A DNA stretch of 64,000 nt from Leptolyngbya sp. NIES-3755 (GTDB lineage Bacteria; Cyanobacteriota; Cyanobacteriia; Leptolyngbyales; Leptolyngbyaceae): positions 62,001 to 126,000 of the forward strand of contig AP017308.1 of the NCBI GenBank assembly GCA_001548435.1, read 5' to 3'. Each line of letters starts with the position of its first letter. Positions within the stretch are counted from its first letter, which is position 1. A model generated the notes under the pieces. That model was not told where the DNA came from. It did not search any database and worked only from the letters and a program-made list of their open reading frames with translations. This document shows positions 25,715-34,841 of the stretch, one piece after another. Position numbers and translations under genes: made by a program.

Positions 25715-27451
25715 TCAATAGTGATTTCCCACCTTCCGATGGTGAACGGCAGTCAGCGCATCCGCTTTCGCCACTCGTCCAGCCGTCACCGTACTGTAAA
25801 CAATCCAGTGATCGCTACATTCCATCCGGCTCACGACTTCACATTCCATATACGCGAGTGCTTCCGCCAAAATCGGTGAACCATTCGTCGCGGGATAAGT
25901 CGCCACATCTGCAAACCGATCGGCTCCCGGTGCAAATCGTTTTAAGAAGTGCTTCATCAAAGTCTGATATCGACCTTCTTCAAGTGCATTTAGAACAAAT
26001 CGATCGCCCACATGCAGCAGAGATTCGATCGCTCGATCTTTTGCAACCGCGATCGAGACTCCTAACGGTTCAGAACTCGCTTGAGCGACCCAAGAAGCCA
26101 GCATCGCACTCGAAACATCGCCTTTCTGTGCGGTAATGATGTACAAACCGCCACTGATGCGACCGAGCGCTTTATCGAGTTCGTTGTCTAGCGCTTTCAT
26201 TTGTTTGACTGTACGATCGCGAGTCAGCCATTGTCCCAAGTCGGTTCCTGACTCTTCGCAAAGCTGGTAAATCGCTTCGGTCGGTTCCGTTTCGATTTTG
26301 ATTGGCTCGAACTTTTCAACCAGTCCGACTTCTCGGAATCGGTTACGAATTGGGTAAACGGCTTCATCGTTGCCGCCACCGACTTCAAAGAGTCCGAAGT
26401 TTTGTTTAGAATTCGCCGCCGCAAGAATCGTTCCAATTGCAGCAGCAGCATTCTCAGCACCTTCTCCGGTTTGGGGTGGCATACCAAGCACGATCGCGCT
26501 TGAAAGTTCGACCAATTCACGAACTTCTTGAGGATCAGCGACTCGCAAATCCATCATTTCAACTGCAACTCCGGTTTTGGTGATTCCAGTTCCGATCGCT
26601 TGTGCGAGTCGATCGCCGTATCCATGCCCTGCCACATAGAACAATCCAACCGTTGTGGTCGCTTTTGCTTGGGTTTGGCTCCAGTCTTGGTAGCGACCGA
26701 CTAATTCTTCGATGTTGTAGCGCAAGAGAGGACCGTGACCGGTTGCGATCGTCGTAATTTCCGGGAGTTCTTTGATTCGCTTGATTGCGCCCAAGACCGA
26801 TCGAGCATTGGGAGCCATCAGACAGTCGTAGTATTGACGAAATTCGGCTTCGAGAATGTCGAGGTCTTCGTCGTAGGTGTGATCGTCGCAGAAGTGCATC
26901 CCGAACGCATCACAGGTAAAAAGCGTCTGGGTTTTGTGATCGTAGGTGAAAATGGTGTCGGGCCAATGAAGATTCGGAGCCGAGACGAATTCGAGTTCGT
27001 GACCGTTGCCCAAATCTAAGCGATCGCCACTTTTAACGATCTTGCTCTTGAAGGGTTGGTGGACGAGATTTTCGAGGAATTGAATCGCGACTTTTGCACC
27101 GACAACGGTGATTTCAGGATTCAATTCGAGAACATCGCGCACCAAGCCGCTGTGATCCGGTTCGGTGTGGCTGATGATGAGATAATCGATTTCTTGTGGA
27201 TCGATCAGTTCATTGAGCGCATCAATGTAGAGTTCGCGGAATTTGGCGTGGGATGTGTCTACAAGGGCGATTTTCTCACCTCGAATCAGAAAGGAATTAT
27301 AAGTGGTTCCGTTATCGAGCGAGAATTCAATATCAAAGCGATCGCGATCCCAGTCGAGCGATCGAATCGTGGTAGTTTCCGGGGCGATATCGCTCGTTTC
27401 GGTAGTGAGACGAACTCTCGATCGAGTGGGGCGAGGAGCAGAAGCGACCAT
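25715..27451 (-). CDS. flv3: Flavodiiron protein Flv3 (diflavin)
   Basis: A 578-residue paralogue of Flv1 with the same domain order. The diiron ligands are canonical here: HTEPDH (His95, Glu97, Asp99, His100), a further His in APNLHWPD, Asp in CDAFG and His in TGHGPLL. That pattern identifies Flv3. Flv3 pairs with Flv1 in reduction of O2 to water with electrons from photosystem I. The order flv3-flv1 on one strand with a repeat between them indicates an operon or a pair with separate regulation. A divergent promoter lies between flv3 and coaX. Confidence 0.9.
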   Translation of the reverse strand: MVASAPRPTRSRVRLTTETSDIAPETTTIRSLDWDRDRFDIEFSLDNGTTYNSFLIRGEKIALVDTSHAKFRELYIDALNELIDPQEIDYLIISHTEPDHSGLVRDVLELNPEITVVGAKVAIQFLENLVHQPFKSKIVKSGDRLDLGNGHELEFVSAPNLHWPDTIFTYDHKTQTLFTCDAFGMHFCDDHTYDEDLDILEAEFRQYYDCLMAPNARSVLGAIKRIKELPEITTIATGHGPLLRYNIEELVGRYQDWSQTQAKATTTVGLFYVAGHGYGDRLAQAIGTGITKTGVAVEMMDLRVADPQEVRELVELSSAIVLGMPPQTGEGAENAAAAIGTILAAANSKQNFGLFEVGGGNDEAVYPIRNRFREVGLVEKFEPIKIETEPTEAIYQLCEESGTDLGQWLTRDRTVKQMKALDNELDKALGRISGGLYIITAQKGDVSSAMLASWVAQASSEPLGVSIAVAKDRAIESLLHVGDRFVLNALEEGRYQTLMKHFLKRFAPGADRFADVATYPATNGSPILAEALAYMECEVVSRMECSDHWIVYSTVTAGRVAKADALTAVHHRKVGNHY

Positions 27452-27476
27452 ATACGATCTCCCAAACGTGGTGTGG

Positions 27477-27557
27477 ATAGGTAAACGTTTCTCTTATAGT
27501 TTGATTTTCGCTCGTTGTATCTCGATTTGTAAAGTTTCAATAAGTAAGCTTACCTAT
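27477..27557. promoter_or_regulatory. Inverted repeat in the flv3/coaX divergent spacer
   Basis: ATAGGTAA (27477-27484) is repeated inverted as TTACCTAT (27550-27557), a perfect 8-bp dyad 65 bases apart. It brackets the promoter region between flv3 and coaX; the right arm overlaps the palindrome GTAAGCTTAC (27544-27553). It could be a pair of operator half-sites. The regulator is not identifiable. Confidence 0.35.
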
Positions 27558-27559
27558 AA

Positions 27560-28348
27560 ATGAGTTTAATCGATCACGATTGGATCGCGCTAAATATTGG
27601 AAACTCCCGTCTTCATTGGGCTTTGTTTAAGCACGATCGAATTCAAGAAAAATGGGATACGCCCCACATCCACGGAAACTCGGTGATTTCGCTCGATGAA
27701 CGACTTCCGAATTTTATAACTCGCCCAATTAGTTTAGATTATCAATCAATTGCAGGGTTAACGATTGACGCGGAGTTATGGATCACATCTGTTGTACCGG
27801 AGCAGTTCTATTATTGGCGCGACTTGCCGAATTCGTTCTGCATCGATCTAGATCAGATCCCCCTTCGGCAACTTTACCCTACTTTGGGGGTCGATCGTGC
27901 GTTGGCGCTTTGGGGTGCGATTCAACACTATGGCAGTCCAGCACTGGTGATCGATTGTGGGACAGCGATGACGTTTACGGGCGCAAATGAGCGAAATGAA
28001 CTCGTTGGAGGTGCGATCGTGCCTGGAGTGCGGCTACAGTTTCAAGCATTGGGAAAATATACCGCTGCACTTCCAACGATCGAAACGGTTGAAACGCTGC
28101 CAAATCGGTGGGCGAGGGATACAAAAAGCGCGATCGAGAGCGGCATTCTCAATACTTTATTGGCGGGCGTTCGGAGCTTTATCGAAGATTGGCATCAACA
28201 AGTCGGGGAAAGTGCGATCGTTCTAACGGGCGGTGATGCCAATCTAATGTATTCGCTATTGGCATCCGAGCAAATTCGACTCGATTTGGATTTAGTTTTC
28301 TGGGGAATGCGATCGATCCGAAACTTGCACTTAGACCCACGATCGTAG
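27560..28348 (+). CDS. coaX: Type III pantothenate kinase
   Basis: CoaX phosphorylates pantothenate in the first step of coenzyme A synthesis. It has the ASKHA fold: IGNSRLHWALF (about residues 13-23), LGVDRALALWGA (110-121) and VIDCGTAMTFTGA. The 262-residue length is normal. The start ATG follows TATAA directly, without an obvious Shine-Dalgarno site. Its last 18 bases overlap the convergent PMT-family gene. Confidence 0.93.
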   Translation: MSLIDHDWIALNIGNSRLHWALFKHDRIQEKWDTPHIHGNSVISLDERLPNFITRPISLDYQSIAGLTIDAELWITSVVPEQFYYWRDLPNSFCIDLDQIPLRQLYPTLGVDRALALWGAIQHYGSPALVIDCGTAMTFTGANERNELVGGAIVPGVRLQFQALGKYTAALPTIETVETLPNRWARDTKSAIESGILNTLLAGVRSFIEDWHQQVGESAIVLTGGDANLMYSLLASEQIRLDLDLVFWGMRSIRNLHLDPRS

Positions 28349-29812
28349 CCACATCCGCATTTGATATTCCTGTTGCGTTAACGGCAATCCCAGATAGATC
28401 GGCATCCAAAACACAAACGCGATCGCACAAATCACCATCACACCAATCCCGATCGCTCGAAATTCACGAGTGCGAAACCAGCGATCGACAAACCAAGCGA
28501 GTCCCATCGTGGCGTAAACCAATGACCCCATGTAGTGATACAAGAACACGCAGCGCGATACGGGCATCCAAGGCAGTAGATTCGCCACGTAGCTCACCAG
28601 CAAAAATAAAACAATCCATAGCTCTTGAGGTGGTAGGAAACTTAACCGAGGAGCATGAAAGCTCGCCAAACTCGGCAAAAATTTCCAGTGTTCTACCAGT
28701 ATCCAAATGAGAAAGACGATCGCAACTGATGAAAGCCACCAGAGCGCCGGATTTCCCATCGCATGAACATCGTAAACCACCCGTCCCGGCTCTAAAACCA
28801 GCGTAGAATTCCCGTTTGGAATTGGATCAGATGCCGAATTCGCAACTTGGTAATAATACGCAATAGGACGCAGCATGAGTATCCAACTGTACCAAGTTGA
28901 ACAATAGGGATGAATATTTGTACCGCTGCCCACTCGCTGATGATAAGTCAAAATTTGGCGTTGAACTTCGAGGAAACCAAACTCAGGATTGAAGTGAATA
29001 TGCGGTAGCCAAATTAACCAATAAAACAGCGCAGGAATCGCTGCAAAACAGAGTAAAAAATAGAACAGATTGATTTGTGTAAGACGATATAACGGTGAAG
29101 TTGGTAATGAATTGCTAGGGATTTCTGTCGATAGTTTTGAGCCTTGACTTGTCCAATTTAAGAACCGAAAGATCCAGGCGATTCCCCACAGGAAATAGAC
29201 GCTCATCAAGAACCATAAACCGTTCCATTTGATCGAAGCAGATGCCCCAAAAAACACACCAGAGATCACTAGAAAAGAATTGAATCTTTTGGGCGATCGT
29301 AAACTTAATAACAGACACCATTGCCCGATTAATCCGAATATAACGAGATAGACATTATTGAGGGCATATCGCGACTCAACTAGAAACAGACCATCCATCG
29401 CAGCAAGCGTTCCAGCAATCAGAGCAAAGCTTCGACGGTGACTCAGTTGAAACGCGATCGCAGAAATGACTAATGGAATAAATGATCCCGTTAACGCATT
29501 TAGCCAGCGATAACTCCAGGTGGTTAACGTCGAACCTGTGAGATTATTGACGGTATCTTGACCGATTGGAAGCCGATTGCCAATCCAAATTCCGATCGCA
29601 ATCAAATACTTACTCAAAGGCGGATGACCATCGAAAAATTTTGTTCCTGTCAGATAGTTATTTGCGAACTTTGCATAGTAGACTTCATCAAAGACCAGGG
29701 TGTTAAATCGTTCCAATCCCCAAAATCGAAGCGCTAACGAAATTAGAAAAATCCCAACGATTCCGAGCCGAAACCAGGGGATTGGCTTGATGGATGGTTC
29801 AGTCTTCCTCAT
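28331..29812 (-). CDS. PMT-family (GT39-like) mannosyltransferase
   Basis: A polytopic membrane protein of about 493 residues with at least nine membrane segments. The early FDEVYYAKF acidic loop (catalytic Asp-Glu of the PMT/DPM-dependent family) and the HPPLSKYLI motif (first luminal loop) place it among dolichyl/undecaprenyl-phosphate-dependent protein-O-mannosyltransferases. It probably glycosylates exported proteins. The frame is open to 29908; the ATG at 29812 (MRKTEPSIKP) is preferred because it precedes the first hydrophobic segment closely. It overlaps coaX at its 3' end. Confidence 0.85.
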   Translation of the reverse strand: MRKTEPSIKPIPWFRLGIVGIFLISLALRFWGLERFNTLVFDEVYYAKFANNYLTGTKFFDGHPPLSKYLIAIGIWIGNRLPIGQDTVNNLTGSTLTTWSYRWLNALTGSFIPLVISAIAFQLSHRRSFALIAGTLAAMDGLFLVESRYALNNVYLVIFGLIGQWCLLLSLRSPKRFNSFLVISGVFFGASASIKWNGLWFLMSVYFLWGIAWIFRFLNWTSQGSKLSTEIPSNSLPTSPLYRLTQINLFYFLLCFAAIPALFYWLIWLPHIHFNPEFGFLEVQRQILTYHQRVGSGTNIHPYCSTWYSWILMLRPIAYYYQVANSASDPIPNGNSTLVLEPGRVVYDVHAMGNPALWWLSSVAIVFLIWILVEHWKFLPSLASFHAPRLSFLPPQELWIVLFLLVSYVANLLPWMPVSRCVFLYHYMGSLVYATMGLAWFVDRWFRTREFRAIGIGVMVICAIAFVFWMPIYLGLPLTQQEYQMRMWLRSWV

Positions 29813-29867
29813 CACAATTCTTGTTCTGCCGTTTTCTAGTCTTTCAGCATACTGACTTCTTCTCTGT

Positions 29868-29940
29868 TTTGGTAAATTTCTGTCACAACAGACTTGATTT
29901 ATTTGCATAAAAACTAAAAAATGATTTGGTAAAGTTTTAC
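29868..29940. repeat. TTTGGTAAA direct repeats upstream of the response regulator
   Basis: TTTGGTAAA occurs at 29868-29876 and at 29925-29933, where the second copy continues into GTTTTAC to make GTAAA-GT-TTTAC. The pair lies in the 243-base spacer upstream of the NarL-type regulator and of the divergent PMT gene. It is a candidate binding-site pair. Confidence 0.3.
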
Positions 29941-30055
29941 AAACTATTTAACGAAAAAATCACATTCATCAAGGCTGCTCGATTTCACGTTCCCTAGAAG
30001 TTAATCGATCGCCCCCGTCGTTTAACTCAAATCTCTGTTAAAAGGAAGCACAATC

Positions 30056-30772
30056 ATGATTCGCGTATTGTTAGCAGATGATCAAAATCTCATTCGAGAA
30101 GGTCTGAAAGCCCTCTTGGAACAAGAACCTGACCTCCAAGTGGTCGCGGATGTGGACAATGGTTGTGATGCAGTGGAACAAGCTGAAGCGCTCCAACCTG
30201 ATGTGGTTCTGATGGATTTGAAGATGCCGAGGATGGATGGCATTACGGCAACTCAAACCATTTGTGAACGCTGTCCTGAAACGCGAGTCTTGGTTTTGAC
30301 GGCTTCGGATGATGAAAAGTCCGTGAGAACAGCACTACAAGTGGGCGCACGGGGATATCTCTTAAAAGATATGTCACCGGATGAGTTAGCCAATGCGGTT
30401 CGGACGGCTCACAAAGGATTTACTCAATTGAGTCCGGGAATTTTGCAGAAAGCTCTCGCGTCCTCGATCGAGGATGAAACAGAGGTCGAATTGATCGAGT
30501 CCGCCGCGACGAACGTTCTCCCGTTCATGCCCTCTCAGCGTCGAACTCCCGCAAGCAATCTACCGCCCGGATTTTCCAAGCTCACTGCACGAGAACGCCA
30601 AGTCTTGAGACTGATTGCTGAAGGATCGAGCAACCGAGAAATTGCGCGGACGCTGGATATCTCTGAAGGGACGGTGAAAAACCACGTTGCCAGTATTTTA
30701 GGACGTTTGAACTTACGCGATCGTACTCAAGCCGCGATCATCGCTACCTCTGTCATGCCGCTGTTGAACTAG
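30056..30772 (+). CDS. NarL/FixJ-family response regulator
   Basis: A 238-residue two-component regulator. The receiver domain (about 1-120) has DDQ (Asp8, Asp9), the phosphoacceptor Asp54 in VLMDLKMPRMDG and Lys in LLKDMSP. A linker of about 50 residues leads to the LuxR-type helix-turn-helix LTARERQVLRLIAEG...GTVKNHVASILGRLNL (about 178-230). It is an orphan: no histidine kinase is adjacent. The AAGGA site upstream of the ATG at 30056 supports the start. The target genes are unknown. Confidence 0.93.
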   Translation: MIRVLLADDQNLIREGLKALLEQEPDLQVVADVDNGCDAVEQAEALQPDVVLMDLKMPRMDGITATQTICERCPETRVLVLTASDDEKSVRTALQVGARGYLLKDMSPDELANAVRTAHKGFTQLSPGILQKALASSIEDETEVELIESAATNVLPFMPSQRRTPASNLPPGFSKLTARERQVLRLIAEGSSNREIARTLDISEGTVKNHVASILGRLNLRDRTQAAIIATSVMPLLN

Positions 30773-30848
30773 CATTTTCTCGGACTCTCAACCGGAATGA
30801 ATGTGGTAACACTGTGCTGAACGTATACGCCGCATTCAGAGAGTAATC

Positions 30849-31079
30849 ATGATTCATTTCGTTTTAGACCTATCCACTTGGATCGATCACACGGCTCATG
30901 TGAGTGATTTTGTTCAATCGATCGATGTTTCCATTTTGGCTCAAGAATTTAAGCAGACCGATATCGCTGGAAATGTCGGCAAAAGCTGGAATCACTTTAT
31001 CAGAACTGGGCAAGTTTGGGCATTTGTCTTGGGAATTGGACTGGGCTATTTTGTCAGAACTTTTACCTCATTCGGTTAA
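30849..31079 (+). CDS. Small hypothetical membrane protein
   Basis: A 76-residue frame, with MIHFVLDLSTWIDHTAHVSD at the start and one hydrophobic segment near the end (about 56-72). I do not recognise a family. It lies between the response regulator and argH, followed by a strong hairpin, so a short transcript is plausible. The RBS before the ATG (GAGAGTAATC) is moderate. Confidence 0.5.
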   Translation: MIHFVLDLSTWIDHTAHVSDFVQSIDVSILAQEFKQTDIAGNVGKSWNHFIRTGQVWAFVLGIGLGYFVRTFTSFG

Positions 31080-31090
31080 GTGCACTCGGT

Positions 31091-31130
31091 GGGGATGAAA
31101 AACTTAATCTGGGCTTCATCCCCGCAATTT
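31091..31130 (+). terminator. Hairpin after the 76-residue ORF, terminator-like
   Basis: GGGGATGAA (31091-31099) pairs perfectly with TTCATCCCC (31115-31123) and is followed by GCAATTT. The T run is short, so termination may be leaky. It lies 12 bases after the preceding stop codon. Confidence 0.5.
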
Positions 31131-31181
31131 AACCGTTTGCGGTAGTCTTAGAACTTGCAGTAAACACGAGATTGAGTTGTC

Positions 31182-32591
31182 TTGAGTCCTCAGTTGCCTG
31201 AACATAAACCCCAACAAACTTGGAGTCAGCGATTTGAATCTGCATTGCATCCCGCGATCGCAGAATTCAACGCCAGCATCGGTTTTGATATTGAATTGAT
31301 CGAGTACGACCTCACTGGATCGCAGGCACACGCAAAAATGCTGGCAAAAACTGGCATTATTTCTGCCGAAGAAGGCGATCGATTAGTGAGTGGACTGGAG
31401 CAGATTCGCCAGGAATATCGCCAGGGACAGTTTCAACCGGGCGTGGATGCCGAAGATGTGCATTTTGCGGTGGAGAAACGGCTGACCGAGATTACGGGCG
31501 ATGTGGGTAAGAAACTGCATACGGCTCGATCGAGAAATGACCAGGTGGGAACGGATACTCGCTTGTATTTACGCGCTGAAATTGAAGCGATTCGTCAGCA
31601 TATTCGAGCCTTTCAAGGTGTTCTACTCGATTTAGCCGAAGCGAACGTTCAAACGCTGATTCCGGGCTATACGCATCTTCAGCGGGCACAGCCGATTAGT
31701 CTCGCTCATCATTTGCTAGCTTATTTTGAAATGACGCAGCGGGATTGGACGCGACTCGGTGAAATTTATCAACGTGTGAATCTGTCGCCGCTGGGGTCTG
31801 GCGCATTAGCGGGTACGACCTTTCCGATCGATCGACATTACACCGCTGAGTTATTAGAGTTTGGCGGCTTGTACGAGAACAGTTTGGATGGAGTCAGCGA
31901 TCGAGATTTCGCGATCGAGTTCCTTTGTGCTGCAAGTTTGATCATGGTTCACCTCAGCCGCTTATCTGAGGAAGTGATCTTCTGGGCATCTCAAGAATTT
32001 AGCTTTGTGACGCTGAAAGATAGTTGTGCCACGGGTTCGAGCATCATGCCACAGAAAAAGAATCCGGATGTGCCTGAATTAGTTCGCGGCAAAACTGGAC
32101 GAGTCTTTGGACATTTGCAAGGCATGTTAGTGCTGATGAAAGGTTTACCACTGGCATATAACAAGGATTTGCAAGAAGACAAAGAAGCCTTATTCGATGC
32201 GGTAAAAACGGTAAAGGCTTGTCTTGAAGCGTTGACAATTCTATTTCGAGAAGGGCTAGAGTTTCGGACTGCTCGATTACATGAAGCGGTCGCAGAAGAT
32301 TTTTCAAACGCAACGGATGTAGCGGATTATCTTGCATCGAAGGGCGTTCCATTCCGAGAAGCATATAACTTAGTTGGAAAAGTGGTTCGATCGTGCCTTT
32401 CTCAGAACAAGTTATTGAAAGACCTTTCACTTGCAGAATGGCAGGAATTACACCCCGCATTTGAATCGGATATTTACGAAGCAATCGCGCCTTCTCAAGT
32501 GGTTGCGGCTCGAAATAGTTTTGGTGGAACTGGATTTGAGCAAATCGATCGAGCGCTTCACTCTGCAAAACAACGATTTCAACAGGATTAG
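31182..32591 (+). CDS. argH: Argininosuccinate lyase
   Basis: ArgH splits argininosuccinate to arginine and fumarate. The fumarase/aspartase signature [16 protein letters not shown] is present, as are [12 protein letters not shown] and YTHLQRAQP. At 469 residues it has normal length. The start must be the TTG at 31182: an in-frame TGA at 31173-31175 lies only 9 bases upstream, and the next in-frame ATG would remove the conserved [15 protein letters not shown]-terminus. PrxQ follows after 3 bases. Confidence 0.95.
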   Translation: MSPQLPEHKPQQTWSQRFESALHPAIAEFNASIGFDIELIEYDLTGSQAHAKMLAKTGIISAEEGDRLVSGLEQIRQEYRQGQFQPGVDAEDVHFAVEKRLTEITGDVGKKLHTARSRNDQVGTDTRLYLRAEIEAIRQHIRAFQGVLLDLAEANVQTLIPGYTHLQRAQPISLAHHLLAYFEMTQRDWTRLGEIYQRVNLSPLGSGALAGTTFPIDRHYTAELLEFGGLYENSLDGVSDRDFAIEFLCAASLIMVHLSRLSEEVIFWASQEFSFVTLKDSCATGSSIMPQKKNPDVPELVRGKTGRVFGHLQGMLVLMKGLPLAYNKDLQEDKEALFDAVKTVKACLEALTILFREGLEFRTARLHEAVAEDFSNATDVADYLASKGVPFREAYNLVGKVVRSCLSQNKLLKDLSLAEWQELHPAFESDIYEAIAPSQVVAARNSFGGTGFEQIDRALHSAKQRFQQD

Positions 32592-32594
32592 ATC

Positions 32595-33053
32595 ATGAGT
32601 TTGAATATTGGCGATCGCGCTCCCGATTTTGCCCTACCCGATACGAATGGCAATCTAGTCAAGCTTTCAGAACTCAAAGGAAAGCGAGTGGTTTTGTACT
32701 TTTATCCGCGTGATAATACGCCTGGATGTACAAAAGAAGCCTGCGGATTTCGGGATGCCTATGAGCAATACCAATCTCAAGAAATTGTCGTTTTAGGGGT
32801 GAGTACGGACGATGCAAAGTCGCACGAAAAGTTCGTAAAAAAGTTCAATCTTCCCTTTCCATTACTGATTGACGAAGGCGGAAAAATCTCGGAACAATAT
32901 GAAAGCTACGGACTCAAAAAGTTTATGGGCAAAGAGTATTTAGGGATTATTCGGAATACCTTTGTGATCAGTCCAGATGGTACGATCGAAAAGGTCTATC
33001 GCAAAGTCAAGCCCGATCTTCATGCAACTCAAATTCTTGCGGATCTTGCGTAA
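32595..33053 (+). CDS. prxQ: Thiol peroxidase of the BCP/PrxQ family
   Basis: A 152-residue peroxiredoxin that reduces hydroperoxides with thioredoxin. The peroxidatic Cys45 is in TPGCTKEA and the resolving Cys50 lies five residues on, the PrxQ arrangement. It starts 3 bases after argH, so they are co-transcribed. The Nudix gene follows closely. Confidence 0.95.
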   Translation: MSLNIGDRAPDFALPDTNGNLVKLSELKGKRVVLYFYPRDNTPGCTKEACGFRDAYEQYQSQEIVVLGVSTDDAKSHEKFVKKFNLPFPLLIDEGGKISEQYESYGLKKFMGKEYLGIIRNTFVISPDGTIEKVYRKVKPDLHATQILADLA

Positions 33054-33127
33054 ATTCTTTGTAGGTAATGAAAGGTTGTGTTTGCGACTTTTCGGCGTAC
33101 TATCCCTTCCCTTTGTTTCCTAAGTTT

Positions 33128-33583
33128 ATGCGTCGGCTTTGGCACTATTTCCAAACCGTTCTGGGTGTAATTTTTCGGCATCCAGTCACCGGAACCAGCA
33201 TCATTACTGTTTTGCCAGATGAGCGAATTGTTCTGATTCGCAGACGAGATAATGGCTTGTGGAGTCTTCCTGGTGGCATTGTCGATTGGGGTGAAGATTT
33301 ACCCACTGCGATTCGACGTGAATTAGCTGAGGAGACCGGATTGGAATTGACCAAAATTCGACGATTGGTGGGAATTTATTCGGCTCCCGATCGCGATCCG
33401 AGAATGCACTCGATTTGTGTCGTCGTTGAAGTGGAAGCGACCGGAACGTTCAATCCGAAAGATACAGATGAAGTGGCAGAAGTGCAGGCGTTTGAATGTT
33501 CGCATTTGCCTCCCGGTCGGTTGTCTCATGATCACGGGAAGCAATTGCAGGATTATTTTGCGGGGAAAACGACGATCGAATAG
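33128..33583 (+). CDS. Nudix hydrolase
   Basis: A Nudix-fold pyrophosphohydrolase of about 151 residues. The complete Nudix box runs GGIVDWGEDLPTAIRRELAEETGL (GX5EX7REUXEEXGU form). The preceding RRRDNGLWSLP is typical of NUDIX proteins that act on nucleoside diphosphate derivatives. The frame starts at an ATG at 33068, but the ATG at 33128 (MRRLWHYFQTVLGVIFRHPV) fits relatives better. It is the third gene after argH and prxQ and may be part of that operon. The substrate is not predictable from sequence. Confidence 0.85.
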   Translation: MRRLWHYFQTVLGVIFRHPVTGTSIITVLPDERIVLIRRRDNGLWSLPGGIVDWGEDLPTAIRRELAEETGLELTKIRRLVGIYSAPDRDPRMHSICVVVEVEATGTFNPKDTDEVAEVQAFECSHLPPGRLSHDHGKQLQDYFAGKTTIE

Positions 33584-33607
33584 TTTGGGTTTTGTCGATC
33601 GGGCAAC

Positions 33608-33637
33608 AAAAAACGGGTCTCAGCAAATAAAACCCGT
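33608..33637 (-). terminator. Terminator for the coiled-coil protein gene
   Basis: ACGGGT (33613-33618) pairs with ACCCGT (33632-33637). On the minus strand the stem is followed by a T run (complement of 33608-33613). It lies past the palindromic element, about 190 bases downstream of the stop at 33824. Confidence 0.6.
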
Positions 33638-33673
33638 CCTCATACCTAATCAATTTTGATCGCACCACGCCCC

Positions 33674-33784
33674 AGCGAATGGAATTCGCGGCTACACAAA
33701 CGAAGTCCGCCAATGCGGATTAACAGCCATTTTCTTAACTCGCGAAGGCGGGTTTTGTCTGTCTAGCCGCGAATTCTATTCGCC
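33674..33784. repeat. MITE-like 111-base palindromic element
   Basis: The ends are an imperfect inverted repeat of about 39 bases. The left arm begins GCGAATGGAATTCGCGGCTA (33675) and the right arm ends TAGCCGCGAATTCTATTCGC (33783), with most positions paired and AGTCCGCC/GGCGGG continuing the stem. It encodes no protein. I recall very similar GCGAATnGAATTCGCGGCTA palindromes scattered between cyanobacterial genes. It looks like a non-autonomous mobile or RNA-hairpin repeat inserted between the Nudix gene and the coiled-coil gene. Confidence 0.75.
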
Positions 33785-33823
33785 AAGGTATTCGTAGCGG
33801 ATATTTTTCAATTTGGTTACACC

Positions 33824-34678
33824 CTATCGAATCTTGCTATCCTCGATTTCGATCTGAGTCGGTGGTAACTTTGGCGCATCCCCTGATTTGGTCGAAGACT
33901 TCGATCGAGCTTCTCCCGCTTCTCGCACCATATCAGTCGCTTGCTTCAACAAGTCTTTAAGCATTTGGCGCACTTGACGTTCCCGTTGTGCCAGTGCCAC
34001 TCCAGCCTCACCAATTTTTTGATCGAGTTCTGCCATCTTCTGATCGGCTTGCTGTTTCGCAGATTCGGCTTGGGGTCGTGCTTGGTCGTACCATTCTTTC
34101 GCCTCATTCAAATGCGCCTGAGCACGATCGTGATAATCTTCGCTCCGAGCCGCTAAATTCGCCTTCAGAATCGCCAATTGTGCTTGAACTTGGGCATACC
34201 GTTTCTTCAACAAAGCTGCCTCCTCACTGTTGCGAATGGACTCGATCGCATTCTCAATCTGTTCGCGAGCTTCACCCGACATTTCTCGTGCCGCATCTTT
34301 CAGCCCGCTCATGCCCGCTTCAACTTCTTGTTCCAGTTCATCCTCTTGCTCTGCCAATTGTGCTTGGAGCCGTTTCACTTCGGCTTCTGTTTCGGCAATC
34401 CGTTGTTGGCGGGCGCGACTGATGCCCTCGACCACGCCTTCAACCGATGCGGTAATGTCTTCTTTGACATGGGTTCCGCTTTCTTGCAGGCTCGTGGCAG
34501 CCGTGGAAAAGGCATCTCGAACGAGCGATCGAAGATCTCCAGTTCCGGCTTTCAGTTCTGAAGTCACTTGTGCGATCGCGCTTCTCATAATGTCGCGAAT
34601 GCGATCGGCTCTCAGTTGTCCAACTTCTTTCGCTTGTTTCAGGTCGGTTGAAATTTTTTCTTTGACAGAATTAGACAT
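33824..34678 (-). CDS. Predicted helical coiled-coil protein, unknown function
   Basis: A 284-residue protein almost entirely alpha-helical in composition. It is rich in Glu, Lys, Gln and Ala with heptad-like repeats (AEVKRLQAQLAEQEDELEQE) and a Lys/Ser/Pro-rich tail. No membrane segment or signal peptide is present. I do not recognise a family with confidence; it resembles cyanobacterial stress-associated coiled-coil/LEA-like or apolipoprotein-like proteins. AGAGGAATCC before the ATG is a good ribosome site. Confidence 0.7.
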   Translation of the reverse strand: MSNSVKEKISTDLKQAKEVGQLRADRIRDIMRSAIAQVTSELKAGTGDLRSLVRDAFSTAATSLQESGTHVKEDITASVEGVVEGISRARQQRIAETEAEVKRLQAQLAEQEDELEQEVEAGMSGLKDAAREMSGEAREQIENAIESIRNSEEAALLKKRYAQVQAQLAILKANLAARSEDYHDRAQAHLNEAKEWYDQARPQAESAKQQADQKMAELDQKIGEAGVALAQRERQVRQMLKDLLKQATDMVREAGEARSKSSTKSGDAPKLPPTQIEIEDSKIR

Positions 34679-34764
34679 AGGATTCCTCTAATTAATAACT
34701 TATCAAATCTCTTTCTTTAGCTTGACGTAGCTGTTTAGAATCATCCTCTTTCTTAAGGTCAATA

Positions 34765-34793
34765 AAAAAGCCCCTGGCAAAGGACCAGGAGCC
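34765..34793 (-). terminator. Rho-independent terminator of the outer-membrane protein gene
   Basis: On the minus strand GCTCCTGG pairs with CCAGGGGC, followed by TTTTTT. In window coordinates the arms are 34771-34778 and 34786-34793 with the T run complementary to 34765-34770. It lies about 50 bases past the stop at 34842. Confidence 0.88.
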
Positions 34794-34841
34794 AATCATG
34801 TTAGATCAGAAAGAGGGGGTTAATTTGTCGATTCAAGGGAA

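Noticed and set aside
25612-26136. Plus-strand 174-codon ORF over the flv3 end and the palindromic repeat
   Set aside because: It starts in the repeat and is antisense to flv3; the amino acid composition is low complexity.
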